Part shown: positions 22,565 to 35,800 of the stretch, piece after piece
Layout of the letters: each line of letters starts with the position of its first letter
How positions within the stretch are numbered: position 1 is the first letter of the stretch
Source of the DNA: Zeugodacus cucurbitae
Taxonomy: Eukaryota; Arthropoda; Insecta; Diptera; Tephritidae
Direction of reading: 5' to 3'
Length of the DNA: 64,000 nt
Assembly: GCF_028554725.1 (NCBI RefSeq)
Contig: NC_071670.1
Coordinates: 70,469,001 to 70,533,000, forward strand
Notes under the pieces: generated by a model
Seen by the model: only the letters and a program-made list of their open reading frames with translations
Told to the model about the DNA's origin: nothing
Database searches by the model: none
Made by a program: the position numbers and the translations under genes

Positions 22565-25500
22565 GTAAGTCTCTCTCTCTCTCTGTGTTAGTGCATTCAT
22601 AAAACCACTGTATATTAAAATTCTACTCCTTTACTTCATCCCTCCACCACTATTACCACCACTATCATAAGCAACTTTTTCGCACAGTAAAAATTATGGC
22701 AAATAATTTTTTTGGAAAATTCATTGTAAAAGCTGAATAGTGTTGAGAATAGCATTTTCATAAATTAGTATCCAATATACTTCACACCTCACTTTCTGCA
22801 AGTATTTTCTACTCGCAGAAGTCGCAGTTGCGCAGAAACCACTGGCGACGCTAATTACTCAACCATGTCGCATGTACCGACCGTCATGTGACGGAGATCC
22901 ACTCGGTCGCCGCTAATTACGCAAGTGCGCAGCTAAAAGACGAGCAAAGACCCTGCCCACCTTTTATTTGGAGTCGCTACGCGTAAAAAATGTCAGCAAA
23001 CAGGTCGGTGAACTTCAGAACATGAACATGCGCTGGGTCATTAGTAGTTAAATTCCAGCCGCACTTTGCATTGCCAAGAAATTATGTTCGCAAATTGAAG
23101 ACACTAACGCAATGGTGGCCTATGACAGCGCAGGAAGGCGCTTATTTTAATTAATTTATATGCACATAAAGTTTCGTAATTAAGAGCTCTACAGCAAACT
23201 AGTGTTAAATATCTAAAATTCTTGTAGAATCAGCGGTGGTGTTATGCGATTGCCTTGAAACGAGCGGAATTTCAGAGCGTAAACAGTGAACACTTCCGCT
23301 CTAGAAAGTATGCTAGAAGTACATAATTTATTTTATTTGTCATTTGATTTTTTGATTGCGAATAGCTAGTGTGGTTAAGAAAAACTAGACTGGTGTTGCG
23401 GATTATAGTGGACTCGTAACTCTAAAAAAATACAAATGAATAAGAAATATGTATTTGAAAAAGAATAGCGCGTGTTTAGGCGTTAACAGAGCATTACAAA
23501 CGCAAAAGAATTGGAATTTAATTTTGAATAATTTGGAATAAAAAATAATCTTAAATCTTGTTTTTAAGTTCCTTATTTTCAAAGAAAGCTTCATCTTTAT
23601 CAGCGTATTCCCTTTAACTCTCACGCTTAGTTAAGCAATCAATGAATGCCTTTAATAATAAAGCCAGTGCAAACTATTTGCTTAGAATTATCCAAAGCTA
23701 CGCCAATCATACAGAACGTCGGCTTGTGGTGGATCTCCTTCAAACCGCGCTGGTCTAAAACTTTTGCTAAACTTCACGCTGAAATCCTCACGAAACGGCA
23801 CGCTCGCCCGCGGAGTTTTGTAGAGAATTGACGCCATCTTCCCAACTGCTGACGCATTTGCATAATTTAACTGCAACGCTCCGCGAAATCATTTTAGAGA
23901 TATTGAGATTTCTCTTAATCATTGGCCATCCATTTCACCGCTGCAACTTTACCGACGAGTGAGGAAGGATTCAGAGGTTCCATTGCTCCAGTGCCCGAAG
24001 CCGTTTAAGAAGCGTGCAGAAATGTGTTCGCGTCGTGCGAAATTTCGCCATTGGTAGCTAATTGTTCGCTGTTTGCTGTTGTTGTTGTTGAGTTCAGTAA
24101 AGTTTTGAGCGCTCGCGTTTTCTTTGCCGCTGCTTCTCAGCCGGCGTTGCCATTGGTATGATTAAGAAAATGTATAAAGTTTTCGTTTCTGCCATTTTAA
24201 CGTATGAAAGTTATAGGTTAGTTAAATATCTGTGGTAATAGATATTAAAAAATTTGCATTGTCATTCTTTATTACTTGAAAACTAGATTCGAATTGTGTA
24301 TGTCTTTATAATAGCGCTTTCAGCGGGTCATGCTTTGAGTTAGAGAAACTTAAGTTAAATTTTTGGTTCTTTAGAATGAAATTTTGATGTATAACTGGTC
24401 CAAATCTCTGGTTAGACAACTTGGTAAAAAATACGTCAGTGTTCCAGAATAATAAGCCTTAATATTATAATATCTACGAAACAGAAGAACTTCAACTCTT
24501 TTTTATAAAATTTCACTCGGTATCTTTTGGAATCAATAAAAGACTATTGCCTGACCGAAACAGTTTACAGTTCGACATTTGTTCCAGGACTCTCATTGAG
24601 GCATTTTTTTTCAGAGAAAATGAAACAGTCTTTATAAATCGATATCGAAGAATATTGATGGACGCGTGAATAAGAGTTTGAAAGTTAAAGTCTGCAACAA
24701 TAAAATATGGAAGCCTGTACTTTCTGCCTTTTCTATGTGAAAGCAAATTCTTTTATCAAATCTTCTTTTCAAATATTTACTATCGAATACATGTTACTAC
24801 AAATTACCTTATAATAAACAAAACTCAAAGACCTCAGGCTAAAATTATTGAAGCCCCATTTAGCAAATATCTTCATAATCCTTTGAAGTGTTTACTTGTA
24901 CTTGTTATTTACACGCATATTATTTATAAATATTTTATTTGCCGCTCCAAGTGCTCATCACAAGCTCTGTATTTGTGTGTTTACATGCTCTCTTTGCCAG
25001 TCGGCGACGCGGAGAAGGCACAAGGGCAGTAGCCGTGTCTACTGTCTGTAGCTGTAGTGTATCCAGCGAACTGTAGGCAGCCAAACAAAACAGGAAACTA
25101 CGTGACTGCTGTTGGTTGTAAACAGGGAACTTGAAAATTCAGTGACCTCCAGCGTGCACTTACTCCACCACCGGTGCAGCAGACAATGAAAGGAATGAAG
25201 TAACACATAGTAATACATTTTATGAAGTGTTTAGAGCACCACTGCAGCGCGAAGAAAGTTACCATGTGAGCGGAGAAGAGCGGAAGACAACACAAGTAGT
25301 TACATTAAATTGTATGTATATTCATAGGAAATGAGCAGAGAGCCTAAGGGCAAAGTCTGTCATTTGTCTCTTCTTCGGCATTGCATTCCGGTTCAATATT
25401 AAAAGCGATTCTCAATAGATAATGCTGATTTTTTTTTATTCTTCTCATTTTGTGCTGTAATCATTAATTAATTGAAAGGTGGAAATGGATAATAATTGTA

Positions 25501-28500
25501 AGGTGATTAGAGTATGTATTTCAGAAATTATGTCTGCGGCATCTTCTTACCTTCAACTATCGATTACACCCTATGGTTGTCTCATCAATTCTATAAAATA
25601 ATAAATTGTGCTCATAAATGAATTTTTAACCCATCAAGTCATAAAATCGCTCTATATATCTCACGTATGAACCAAAACACGTCTTTTTATGAAAATTCGT
25701 CTTCTGTGACACCTACCAAAGCTTTATTATTTAAAAAGAATATTCCTTGCATATGTTAAATATATTTCCTTACTTCTGCTCATCAAAATCTCCAAACATA
25801 ATAAATTTATGTGACAAGCAAATAATAAATAAAACCCACAAACAAGCTTTTATACTCCTTACTTTCAGACTACAACACTTCCATGCCAAGCCAAAGAGTA
25901 TTAGAAGCTTAATTAAAAATGTAATTAGTTCAGTGAAAGGAAGCGGGAACTAACGCGAACATTATGATGAAAGCAAGCGAGGCCTCCACTATAAGCGGAT
26001 GTGACATACTTAGCGGCGCATGCCAAAATATATTCACACAAAAAAAAACGCACTAAGTATGAACTATAAGAGGAATAAATACTGCGGAACACACAAGCCG
26101 GTCGGTCGACGGAGAAAAGCTTTATGCCGCTCTAGCAACAGCAACAGCCACGGCACCAGCTGATACCAAACATGCACAGCGAATGCGCGCAAAAAAGTAT
26201 GCTACGCAAGCGGTTTGCCGCAACACAACTGCAGCTGACTCAGTTTCCCGTTTTCTACTCAGATTTTCAGTAGAGTTGCGCTAAGTGATCCGCATTGTGC
26301 TGCGACGCAATTCAATATATCGTCCATTTGTAGCGTCTAAATTATATTAAATTTAAAGCATTTTACTTCCTTTGAAAATCATACCTTAAAGAAAGAGTAT
26401 AATTAATTCATAAATATGTGATTTTGGGCACAGGGTTGTCATCTTTTCAGTCAAGCTTTAGCCTGAAATATTATTTTATGTGTTAAGAGAACCCTGAGAA
26501 GAACTTGAGATATTCTCTAAAATTATATATTCGTATTATGTTACTGGAAAATCTCCTATAAAACATCTATCTTAACCTAACGTCAAATGATTCTTCCAAC
26601 GAAAACTAACTAATGAGCACAGCAAGTACATATTACATAGAAACGATGTAGAAGAGCATAACAAATGTACTTATATATACAAAATTACATATTATTAATA
26701 TTATATAGTATATCTATGAACTAGTTTTCCCACTTGAGCATATAACATACACACACACTAACTGCCAACTCTCTCTTTTATGAAGAACACACACAATCTG
26801 TGCCCACGGGATTCATAATCTCACTATCATATCATATCCGGGTGACATATCATTTAGCTTAAGGCGCTTACGTCTTTCCGAAACGTCGGTCATTTATTAG
26901 TTTGAATGTCGCCGGTTGGTCTGTCCCATTCACACCCATACACATAAGCAGTGTCCAATTTGTTGTTGTTGTTATGTGAATGTGTTTCTGTATTTGTGTG
27001 ACCTCAAGGGTATACGCAGCGAAATAGCCAAAGGTTTACTTGCATTAATTCTCTTATGTCCTATCTGAGATTTGTGTTTGGTCAAGTATTTTGTTCACGA
27101 CATTGTTGTTGTTTTTTGTTTTGTGTAGGACGTTGGTGTCAATGTTTATGTTGTTTTTATGATTATTTGTGTTTTGCATTAAAATAAAGAAGGCATTTAA
27201 GTAGCAAATAAATTAGGCGAGGCGAAAGTGGAAGTGTTCAGTTTTGGGAAGCTGGTGGAAGAGCAGATAGTAGATGCTAGCAGATGCAATATATATGTAA
27301 GTAAATTTAAGATATTCGGTAAAAGTAGTAGGAGTAGAAGCTGACGAAAAGTGTTAATAATCTAGACAACAGCCCAGTTCTTAACCAACGATAAATATGG
27401 CAAAGTTATTTGTTGACTAAAAGCTTCGTACTCTCGACCCTCAAAACGAGAGCTTTCTAATTTAAGAATTACTTTGGGTTTTCTGCTGACTTAGGCAGCT
27501 AATTTATATATGCGAATAATGGAAGAGAGTTTAGAATATAAGAAAATGTTGCGACCCTTAATTAATTAATAAAAAAAAATATTCCGAAAAGATGCTTTAC
27601 ATGAGGGGGATTTAACACAACTTAATTTAACCTTAACTTGGAACAGATTCACTTATACCAAACTTAACTCAGCAATTTAAACTCTATTTAATAAAACTTA
27701 TTAATACTCTAAGTAGCAGTGACAAAAAAAATGCCTCGACACTCCAGACCATACCACAGGCACTTTTCTATTTCAAATTTAAGACTATATTTCAAGCAAA
27801 AATAATTCTAGCGGAAAATTTACTTTTCTCCTCACATATGACTCCACTCTCCACAACCATCTTACAATAGGATGTTTTATGAAAAAGACATCGCAATTGT
27901 TATTCCTTTTTTCATATTACTATATATTTTTGGCAATTGGCTACCTTTCAAGGCACAAGAAATTGACATATACCGCAGCAATATATTAAGACGAGGCGTT
28001 ACAAATGGAGAGGACACACATGCTGTGTTCATAAATAAGTGTGGATAGAGGCAATACAATGGATAGACTAAGAAGGAGCTGTGCCAAGAAATTCTTCACA
28101 ATAATTCTGCTGAATTTATAATGAATTTGAATAAGGACTTCATTGATATAACGTTATTATATCCTCCCTGATGAACAAATGACTCGATCATGAATTATAA
28201 AATTATTTATAAAACATGAAAAGATTAACATAGAAAGTGTTCCTAATTCAAATAATACTGAAAAATATTTTAAAATGTTCACCTTCTCTCTTTTGAATTT
28301 GAAATTCCAGCTTGAACTGTTAAAACTAACGGAGCGCTGTTAGTTTCAACATCACTACCTTAACATTCTGTTGAAGCACATCTGATATACTTTATGCTTG
28401 TTTATAAAAGAGTGCAATTGGTATGGAATAACAGTAGTACTCAGAAGATGTGATTATTTTTTGCTTATTTGCTCTCCAAAATTATATTAACATTCTGTGT

Positions 28501-28600
28501 TATCGCTTCTGTTCGAAATACAGAACACTGTTATTGCTACAGAATGTTGTTAGCACCAACCAAAATAGCAATATGCTTATACGTGTCTCCAGTATATAAA
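22565..28600. other. Long non-coding interval
   Basis: A CT microsatellite starts it (22571-22583). The rest is AT-rich with less AT-rich islands near 23900-24150 and 26100-26300, which might hold regulatory sequence. No supported gene. Confidence 0.4.
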
Positions 28601-29560
28601 ATGATAAATAAATTGAAGTGAAATATGGCAGCACTGCAACTCTCAGTGCAACAGCGCAAGCAGTGTACTGGGAGCACAAAATAGTTCAACGGCAGAATGA
28701 GCGCCACCCACTGGCCATAGTAGAGTCCCAGTCGGTGGCTGTGGCAGCTCGCAGTTGTTTGCTGTGTGAAGTAGCATTTTTGGGGCGCTCGTCGCCATGA
28801 AACGTATGTGATGCGGACAGACAAAGCCAATTAGTGAAATCAGCGACAGGTACAAAGACGAAAGCGTTTTTTATTTTTTCATAACGAAATTAGCATATAA
28901 AAAAGTGTATTGCCTTATATTTGTAGAGTGTAAAATTAAAATTATTTTCAGTGCAAAAAAAAATCTCGAAATTGTTTGAAAATGATTTACGAGGCTATAA
29001 GTGCGAATATAATTTAAAGCAGTGGATATCAGTGTGAGTCCTCGTGTGCCAACCTAAAAGACTAAATTTAAGTATTAAAAACAACAACATACATATGAAT
29101 ATATGTCTATCTATCTATATATTCAGTGAAATCAACATTTGAAACGGCGTTGCGTTGAGCCGCGGGAATAATTCAGTTTTTTCGCATTTATATTTACAGA
29201 AAGTTCGAAAACAATCATTTCGCTTGTGATTTACTTTTTTTGTAGTTTTCTTTGTTTTTGATTTTGTTTTGTTTTGTTTTAAGCGTCGCGTAATTGTTTC
29301 GTGTACTTAAACTTAAAAGTGCAAACTATTATTGTTATTGCTGCGTCACTTTTACTGCAGTTCTTTGTTGTTGTTACTGTTATTGCCACTCGCTCGCAAG
29401 CTCCGTAACACACCTTTATTGGTTTCAATTACGTACAGCTATCGTTGCCAATTGGCGTTAAGTGGCGTTCATTACGTCGAAGACGTAATTAAACGCAATT
29501 AGGCATACGCTCATAAGTAAACGAAGTACTAATTGCGGGCTTTAATTGCAGTGGAAAGTC
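28600..29560 (+). other. GC-richer patch, possible promoter or 5' UTR region
   Basis: The base composition rises at 28620-28800. CGACAG followed by GTACAA at 28849 and CAGT followed by GTGAGTC near 29034 are plausible splice donors on the plus strand. The downstream 300 bases have the T-rich, GTTTTG-repeated look of fly 5' leaders. If the signal-peptide exon at 58915-59222 belongs to a gene with distant 5' exons, its first exon could be here. No TATA box or clear initiator decides it. Confidence 0.2.
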
Positions 29561-29629
29561 GAAATAAATTGATTTCTAATAATTTAGAAATATAGAGCGA
29601 AAAAATTTTAAATCGTGTCTTTTATATAT

Positions 29630-29865
29630 TATTGATGTACATTTATTTTTTTATATTTCTTTATTCAAAATGTTTTTTATTTTTTTCTTTTATTATCTAA
29701 ATAATTTAATTTTTTTAAATATTTGTCTTTGTATAATTTTGTTATTAAATTTTTTATTTTATATAAAATATTATTTAGTTAATTTTAAAGATTTCAATAT
29801 TATTATTATAAAATTAAGAAATTTTAATTTTTTCTATATTTTAAACAAAAATATTTTTTATCAGC
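29630..29865. other. Extremely AT-rich island
   Basis: About 235 bases almost devoid of G and C, with a sharp right edge near 29862. A plus-strand frame of 78 codons reads as Phe/Leu/Ile/Asn, simply reflecting composition. A mitochondrial origin was considered but no mitochondrial protein is recognisable. Confidence 0.5.
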
Positions 29866-32800
29866 TCCTCAGCTACTCTGTGCAAAGCGCCGCCAGTAAC
29901 ATTTAGTTTGCATTTCTAAGTAGTCAAATTCATTTTCATAAATTTTTTACCATTTTTTTAACAATAGAAATTGCGATTTTTGTAAACTCTGCATCAAAAA
30001 GTAAGTCTATTTAAACTAACTGCAGATATAGTGAATACCTGAAGGGTGGTGAAAATGACTAACTGTAACCGCTAAAATAAAATGTTGCCCTCTTGCAAAC
30101 TACAACGTCGAGTTGAGTATTTGAGGAAATTGAATGCTGAAAGGATTTGTCACACAGGTTTCAGAGTTCAGATTGATACTAATTAAACTAATGTGGAAAA
30201 TCTTAAATATGCATATTTTTTTCAATATTCCTGTATATATAATATAGAGATTGAAAGGAGAAACAGAAAAATCTCCCCTCTCGAAAAGTGCGCTTTGCAA
30301 TAAAATGCCATTGTCGCACATGCCTGAATTTATAAACGATGTCAACTTGTGTCTTCGAAGGACTAAAATAACGAATGCAACGCAGCATGACAACAACAAC
30401 AGCAACAACAAAGTGTGTTTTACTTTGCGAATGCATGAAAAAGACTAGAAAATGAGATAAACGAAATATAAGAAGAAGAAGAAGAGTGGCAGCAAAAAGC
30501 AAAGTGCCGCTGCGGTCAGCAGCAGAGTTATATAAGCACATACAGACATGCATATGTGGGTATATGTGCTGCTGAATGTCTGTGTGGCCAACAAAACTAT
30601 GTTAAATGGAAGCAAAATGGCAACATAAACAAAGCAAAATGTGTTTCGGACTGAAGTAAGTAATGCAAGCCGAGAAAAGCGCAACAAAAGCGCACGCTGG
30701 AGACGAGAGCGGCCAGTTAGTGCGAGGCAGCTTGCGGAAGTGACATAGAAAGACAATAAAAGGTTGAAGGACACATTGTGACGATCACATACACGTATAT
30801 GGCATAAATGTGAGTGGCGGGTCCAAGGCAGCGAGGCTGCGGTTGACTTGCGCTGTATTACATTAAAGGGAAGAGACAGAGGAGCACAATGCAAACACAC
30901 ACATACATACATATGTGGATGTGTATGTAAAGCCGACTGCTCATCTGTCGTTGCTTGTTGTGACCACAAGGACACAAATAATGGCTGAAGGATGTGTGGT
31001 TGCATGAGTTGTGAGCCGCAGCATGCTGAGTGAAAGCAGTACTGAGTAACGGCAGTTTATGCTGGCATTTTGTGGCAAATACCGTTGGTTGCAACTCGAT
31101 AGAGTTTTAATGTAATTTGCTTTCAGGCGCTAAACAACTTAACAGAGCAGGAGTGTGCCACGCGCCTCAAATGTTGGAAGAATAGTTAGACTCAAAATAC
31201 AAAATAGTTTCACAAACTTAATACCAAATGGGCCATTTTAGACATCCATTTCTTTCATTTCAACAACCCGCTGTCATTTCTAGGCTTCACACACTTCTTT
31301 GCTTTGGAGGCCATTAAACTGAGAATATGCATAAAAAAGTCGTGTTTTCGCAAAGCCATAAAAAGCTTTTATCAACTTCAATATTTTCTAATGGCCGAAC
31401 ACGTGCCGCCCAGCGGGTCCTACAGCAGTGACAGCAACAACAACAATAAAGCCCTTTGGCTACATTCTACGCATAATGAACATGCAGAGAGACACAACTC
31501 GGATGCGCACGAATATGTATACATTTGGGAAATAAATGCCTCAAATGTCCAGCTCAGCGGGTATTTTCTGTGAATAAGTGTACAAAAAAACAACAACAAC
31601 ATGAACAAGAAACACAGAAAATATTTTCTTTCCTTTTGATAAGCCTGAGCTTTCGAAATCTCAACACTCTTGTTGACTCACTGCTTTTCTGCTGCAAGTC
31701 TGCACTTGTTGTTATTGCTGTGGTTGCCAAATATTGCTTTTGTTAGTGTTTTGTTGTGGCTTCGGCTGGCTGCTTGCACACTGGGCCGCCGGCAGTCAAT
31801 GTTGACTGTTCGAAATGGTTTGTAAATGCCGTTGCTCGCATTGTGATTCGATGAATGCGACGATGACTCTGCAACGTACACTCAAACACATGCATTTGTT
31901 TGCCTATGAGTTAGCAAGCCATCCACAATCAGAGTCTGAAATATGCATCATCTATATTTTCAGTTACTTTGCTTCACTTAGTCTGCGTAAAATCGTCCGA
32001 ATGCAGACAGCAGAAATAGAAAATGCCCAGAAATTGTTTAGAAATTACTCATTTGGAAAGATTTGCTTGCCATCACAAGTGCCTTTGTGTGTGTGTTTAA
32101 GTAACCTTGTATTTGTATTAAAAATTCAAATTTGCTTCAGTATGCAATTTCAGCTTTCAAATTAGAAGGAAGAAGAAAAGCAAAATTTTAGATTTTTGAT
32201 TATTGCATACTTTTTGAATATACATAAGTATGTGTGTCTAATGGCGTAGGAACCGTTATATACATAAATAAGCGACATGAAATATTTCATTCCAATTTTA
32301 CTGGAATAGCAAATGAATGATCTGAGTCTTAAAAAAAAACATTCGTCCGTCCGGAGAAATACAAAATAAGTAATTTAAATACGATTTGCGTTTTTTATAT
32401 AATCTGTTTTTATTATAATTACTACAAGGTTCTACAATGTGAATGGCATCAAAGGATGAGTACTTGAAGATTGGCTAACTCCAATAATGCCCGATTTTAT
32501 AAATTTTTGGAGATTTTTTTTTTCAAAACACTTACTTGATTTGCATTAATTTTACTACATTTAGCAACTTCTAGACAATAATAAAGTGTGTTTGTTTAGA
32601 CGTGGTGTGGTTTTCAATGAGGCATTCATTTTTTCTGAGCTGTCACTTGAGTAAAGCTTAATTTGGTTTGCCATTTCAAAATGTGTGAACAGATTAACTC
32701 CGGAACCACGTTTATTGCTGTCATACGGCCTCAATTGCTGCAAGAAGTGGTCGAAAATTGGGCTTCGCGGTTGATTTTTATTCGAGGCAGCTACTGCGGT

Positions 32801-35800
32801 CATTTGCCGGAAACCATTTGTAAAAGATAATAGCGAGCCCTTATCTTTATAATTAAGCTAAATTCTTGGTCCTAACATTAAATTATATGAATATTATTTC
32901 TTCTCAAAAACCACGTTAGATCAAATTAGTTTTTCATTAGACTCTTTCCGAAAAGTCAGGAAATGTTAAAAAATCTGTATTTCATTCGGTTGCATGCATC
33001 TTCATTAATCTGTGGAATTAAAGAGGTTCTGAATTCGTGGAGTGGTTGTTACTAGCTTTATTAGAATAATATAAACTTATCAATAATATATGTATTTTAT
33101 TCGAAAGAATGGAACAGTGACAGTGCCATTTCCGCTAATTTATTATAATTAGCAAAGCTACCGTATATACATAGGAACACTTTATATTTCTATACTTACC
33201 AGCGTTCGATATGTTAAAATATTTCTAAAAAAAAAACACATTTTCTACACAGTATATGCAATTTATATAGTATTAGAACAGATTTCTAGAAAACAATTAA
33301 ATTTTTCAAAAAACGTCTATAATTTCATATCTAAGAAAACAAAATAAAAAACAATAAAGATAATCACTTGATGAAAGACAAAGCAGACACTTCATATATA
33401 CGTGTTGAATACAAATGTATGCAATGCTACACAGAAACATAAATATAATTTTATTAGTGCGCACCGCAGCCTCAAGATAAATACTGTCGTTGCGATAAAA
33501 AATAAAAAAAAAAAAACAAAAAGATAAATGAATAAAATATGAGCACAAAAATATGTATAATATATGTGCATATCTTAATATATCACTAGAGGCACTCTTT
33601 ATTCTCTTATTAGAAATAAACATAAGTCGAAATGAGTTAAGAATATTTCTTTGATATCTAGTAAAAAACTCCCAGTTTCTTCAACATTTTTAAACAACTT
33701 TGCCTTAAGTTCACTTACATTCATTACATGGGAGAGTAACGCTATTTTCTTTTTACTCATCTCGACTGCTTGACCTCATCTGTTGAGTAAAATTTCCAAA
33801 CAACAAAGAACATAAACTACCAGTTTCCACTGGGAATAAGCACATATTAACATTTTTTATGATAAAGCAACACAACAAATAATTTCAACGATCATAAAAA
33901 GGCAAAAAAGAAATAAAAAATATATATACATATTTTCTCACCCACAAAGTGAAACGTAAAACAGAACATTCGCCCATTTACAAGATTGGCAAACGATAAA
34001 GTTGGCCACAAACGGAGCTGCGCATTTGTCGCCGCGATTTCCATACCCATTTCCACAAACTCTTCTGGCACCCAGCGCGGCTGTGAATAAATAGTTGAAA
34101 ATTGTCATTTGCACCAGACAGCGACAGCGACAGCGACATTGACATTCCAATACATACAAGATTACGTTGCGCATTAAATTTTCATTTTCGCTGTCGCCTC
34201 GCTTTGTATTTGCATTTGAATTGAAAAATCTAAACGACCCACCACACGCACTCTCCTTTCCATATGTCGCAGTGGCATTCAAGTGTCAACGCTGGCATTT
34301 TCCGCCATTTACACTTCATCACGGTAGTTCAGCATCCAGCGAGTGTGTGATGATATACATATATATGAATAAGTGCGTGTGTGTTTGTCTGCTTGTATTG
34401 GAACACATGCCTGGCGGTATGACGCCGATGCCGCTGATTGCCACTTCGTCACTTATATATCGTATTTGAGAAGCAAAAAGAAAAAATACGCTAAAAATGA
34501 ACACACAATAATAGGCATGACAGCAATAACAACAACAAACACAACAAAGAAAACAACAATAACTCTCATAGACTATGCAACACGCTTATCAGTCAACCAT
34601 AATCGCAGTCATCACAATTTGTTCTACTCCAACCCCCGCTGTGCGCCTCCCGAGAGTGCTCATAAACGGAGGGAGCGACAGGGTGGCAGAGAAGGCGTTC
34701 ATTACAAATAGCGCACACTTTGAAGAGTGGCAAATGCCATGAACGGGAGACAAATGAGAGATGACAGGGGAACGCGCTTGTCCTGTCTGACATTCGTGGA
34801 TTTGATGTGAATTGCTACGCATTGTCTTCCATCTAAATCTGTTTGTATGTGTGTTTGTGTATAGTCTTGGCATTACTTATGGCTTTATTATGGAGATCAA
34901 TGCTGTCATCATTAGCGAAGCAATAAAATTAATCTAAGCAATCATTACTTTTGACGGCAGCAATTGGAGCATTGCGAAGTAAATCATACTTAGATGCTTA
35001 GAAATCTTTTTGGCTTGAAGTTGAGGAGGAAAAGTTAATCTGGATTAACTCTAGCTATAAATCTTTTATGCATACGTATAGGAGATGATTATAATTTCTA
35101 AATGAGTGAGTTAAGTGCAAATTTTAAATGTTTTTGGAGCTAACTGCTGCCACCGATATTTTATATGAGATATGATCCTATAAACTCTTTAAATAAACTG
35201 TGAGAGTATTGAGTCTTTTGTATTTAATATATTTTTAGTTTAGGCGAGGCAGATTCTAATATCATTCTGATAATGACTGATAAGTTAAATTTTTAAACTC
35301 TCAATATGTACTATATATTTAAGACAGTACTCGGTTACTTCAAAAATACCCAAGTTATTTACTGAAGAACTCGATCTTCAAGCAACAGACTCTTCCCAAC
35401 CATAACCTCAACCTCAAACAGTTTTAACTTTACATTAACTATATCGTGTGTACGGTCTAAGAAAACTATCAGAACTCTCTGTAGAAACGCAGGTACATAC
35501 TTTAAAACGATTTATCATTAAGTAAATTTTGTATGCTTTCATTGACCTCAATTTTATTATTAAATTTGTTCATTCGAGTACAATCTAGGCACAATTCAAC
35601 AAAGCATTCCTTAGATAAGTTGGGAGTTGTGAATGGCCGCTGACAAGTGCGCAGCTGCTGCTGACTCACTTTGAAAAATGAATATTTTCAAAGCGCCACA
35701 AAATATTTTTTACCCAACGACATACTTTGCACTTCACACCTCCACTCTAACAAATTGAACGTTTGTTCGGGTGTAATTTAAGCTTTCGCTTTCACAGAGC

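Noticed and set aside
29670..29906. Phe/Ile/Leu-rich frame resembling a mitochondrial protein
   Set aside because: Composition alone explains it. No mitochondrial gene motif could be recognised.
30445..31005. 186-codon minus-strand open frame
   Set aside because: Rich in Phe, Leu, Cys and His arising from microsatellite-like sequence. No recognisable family.
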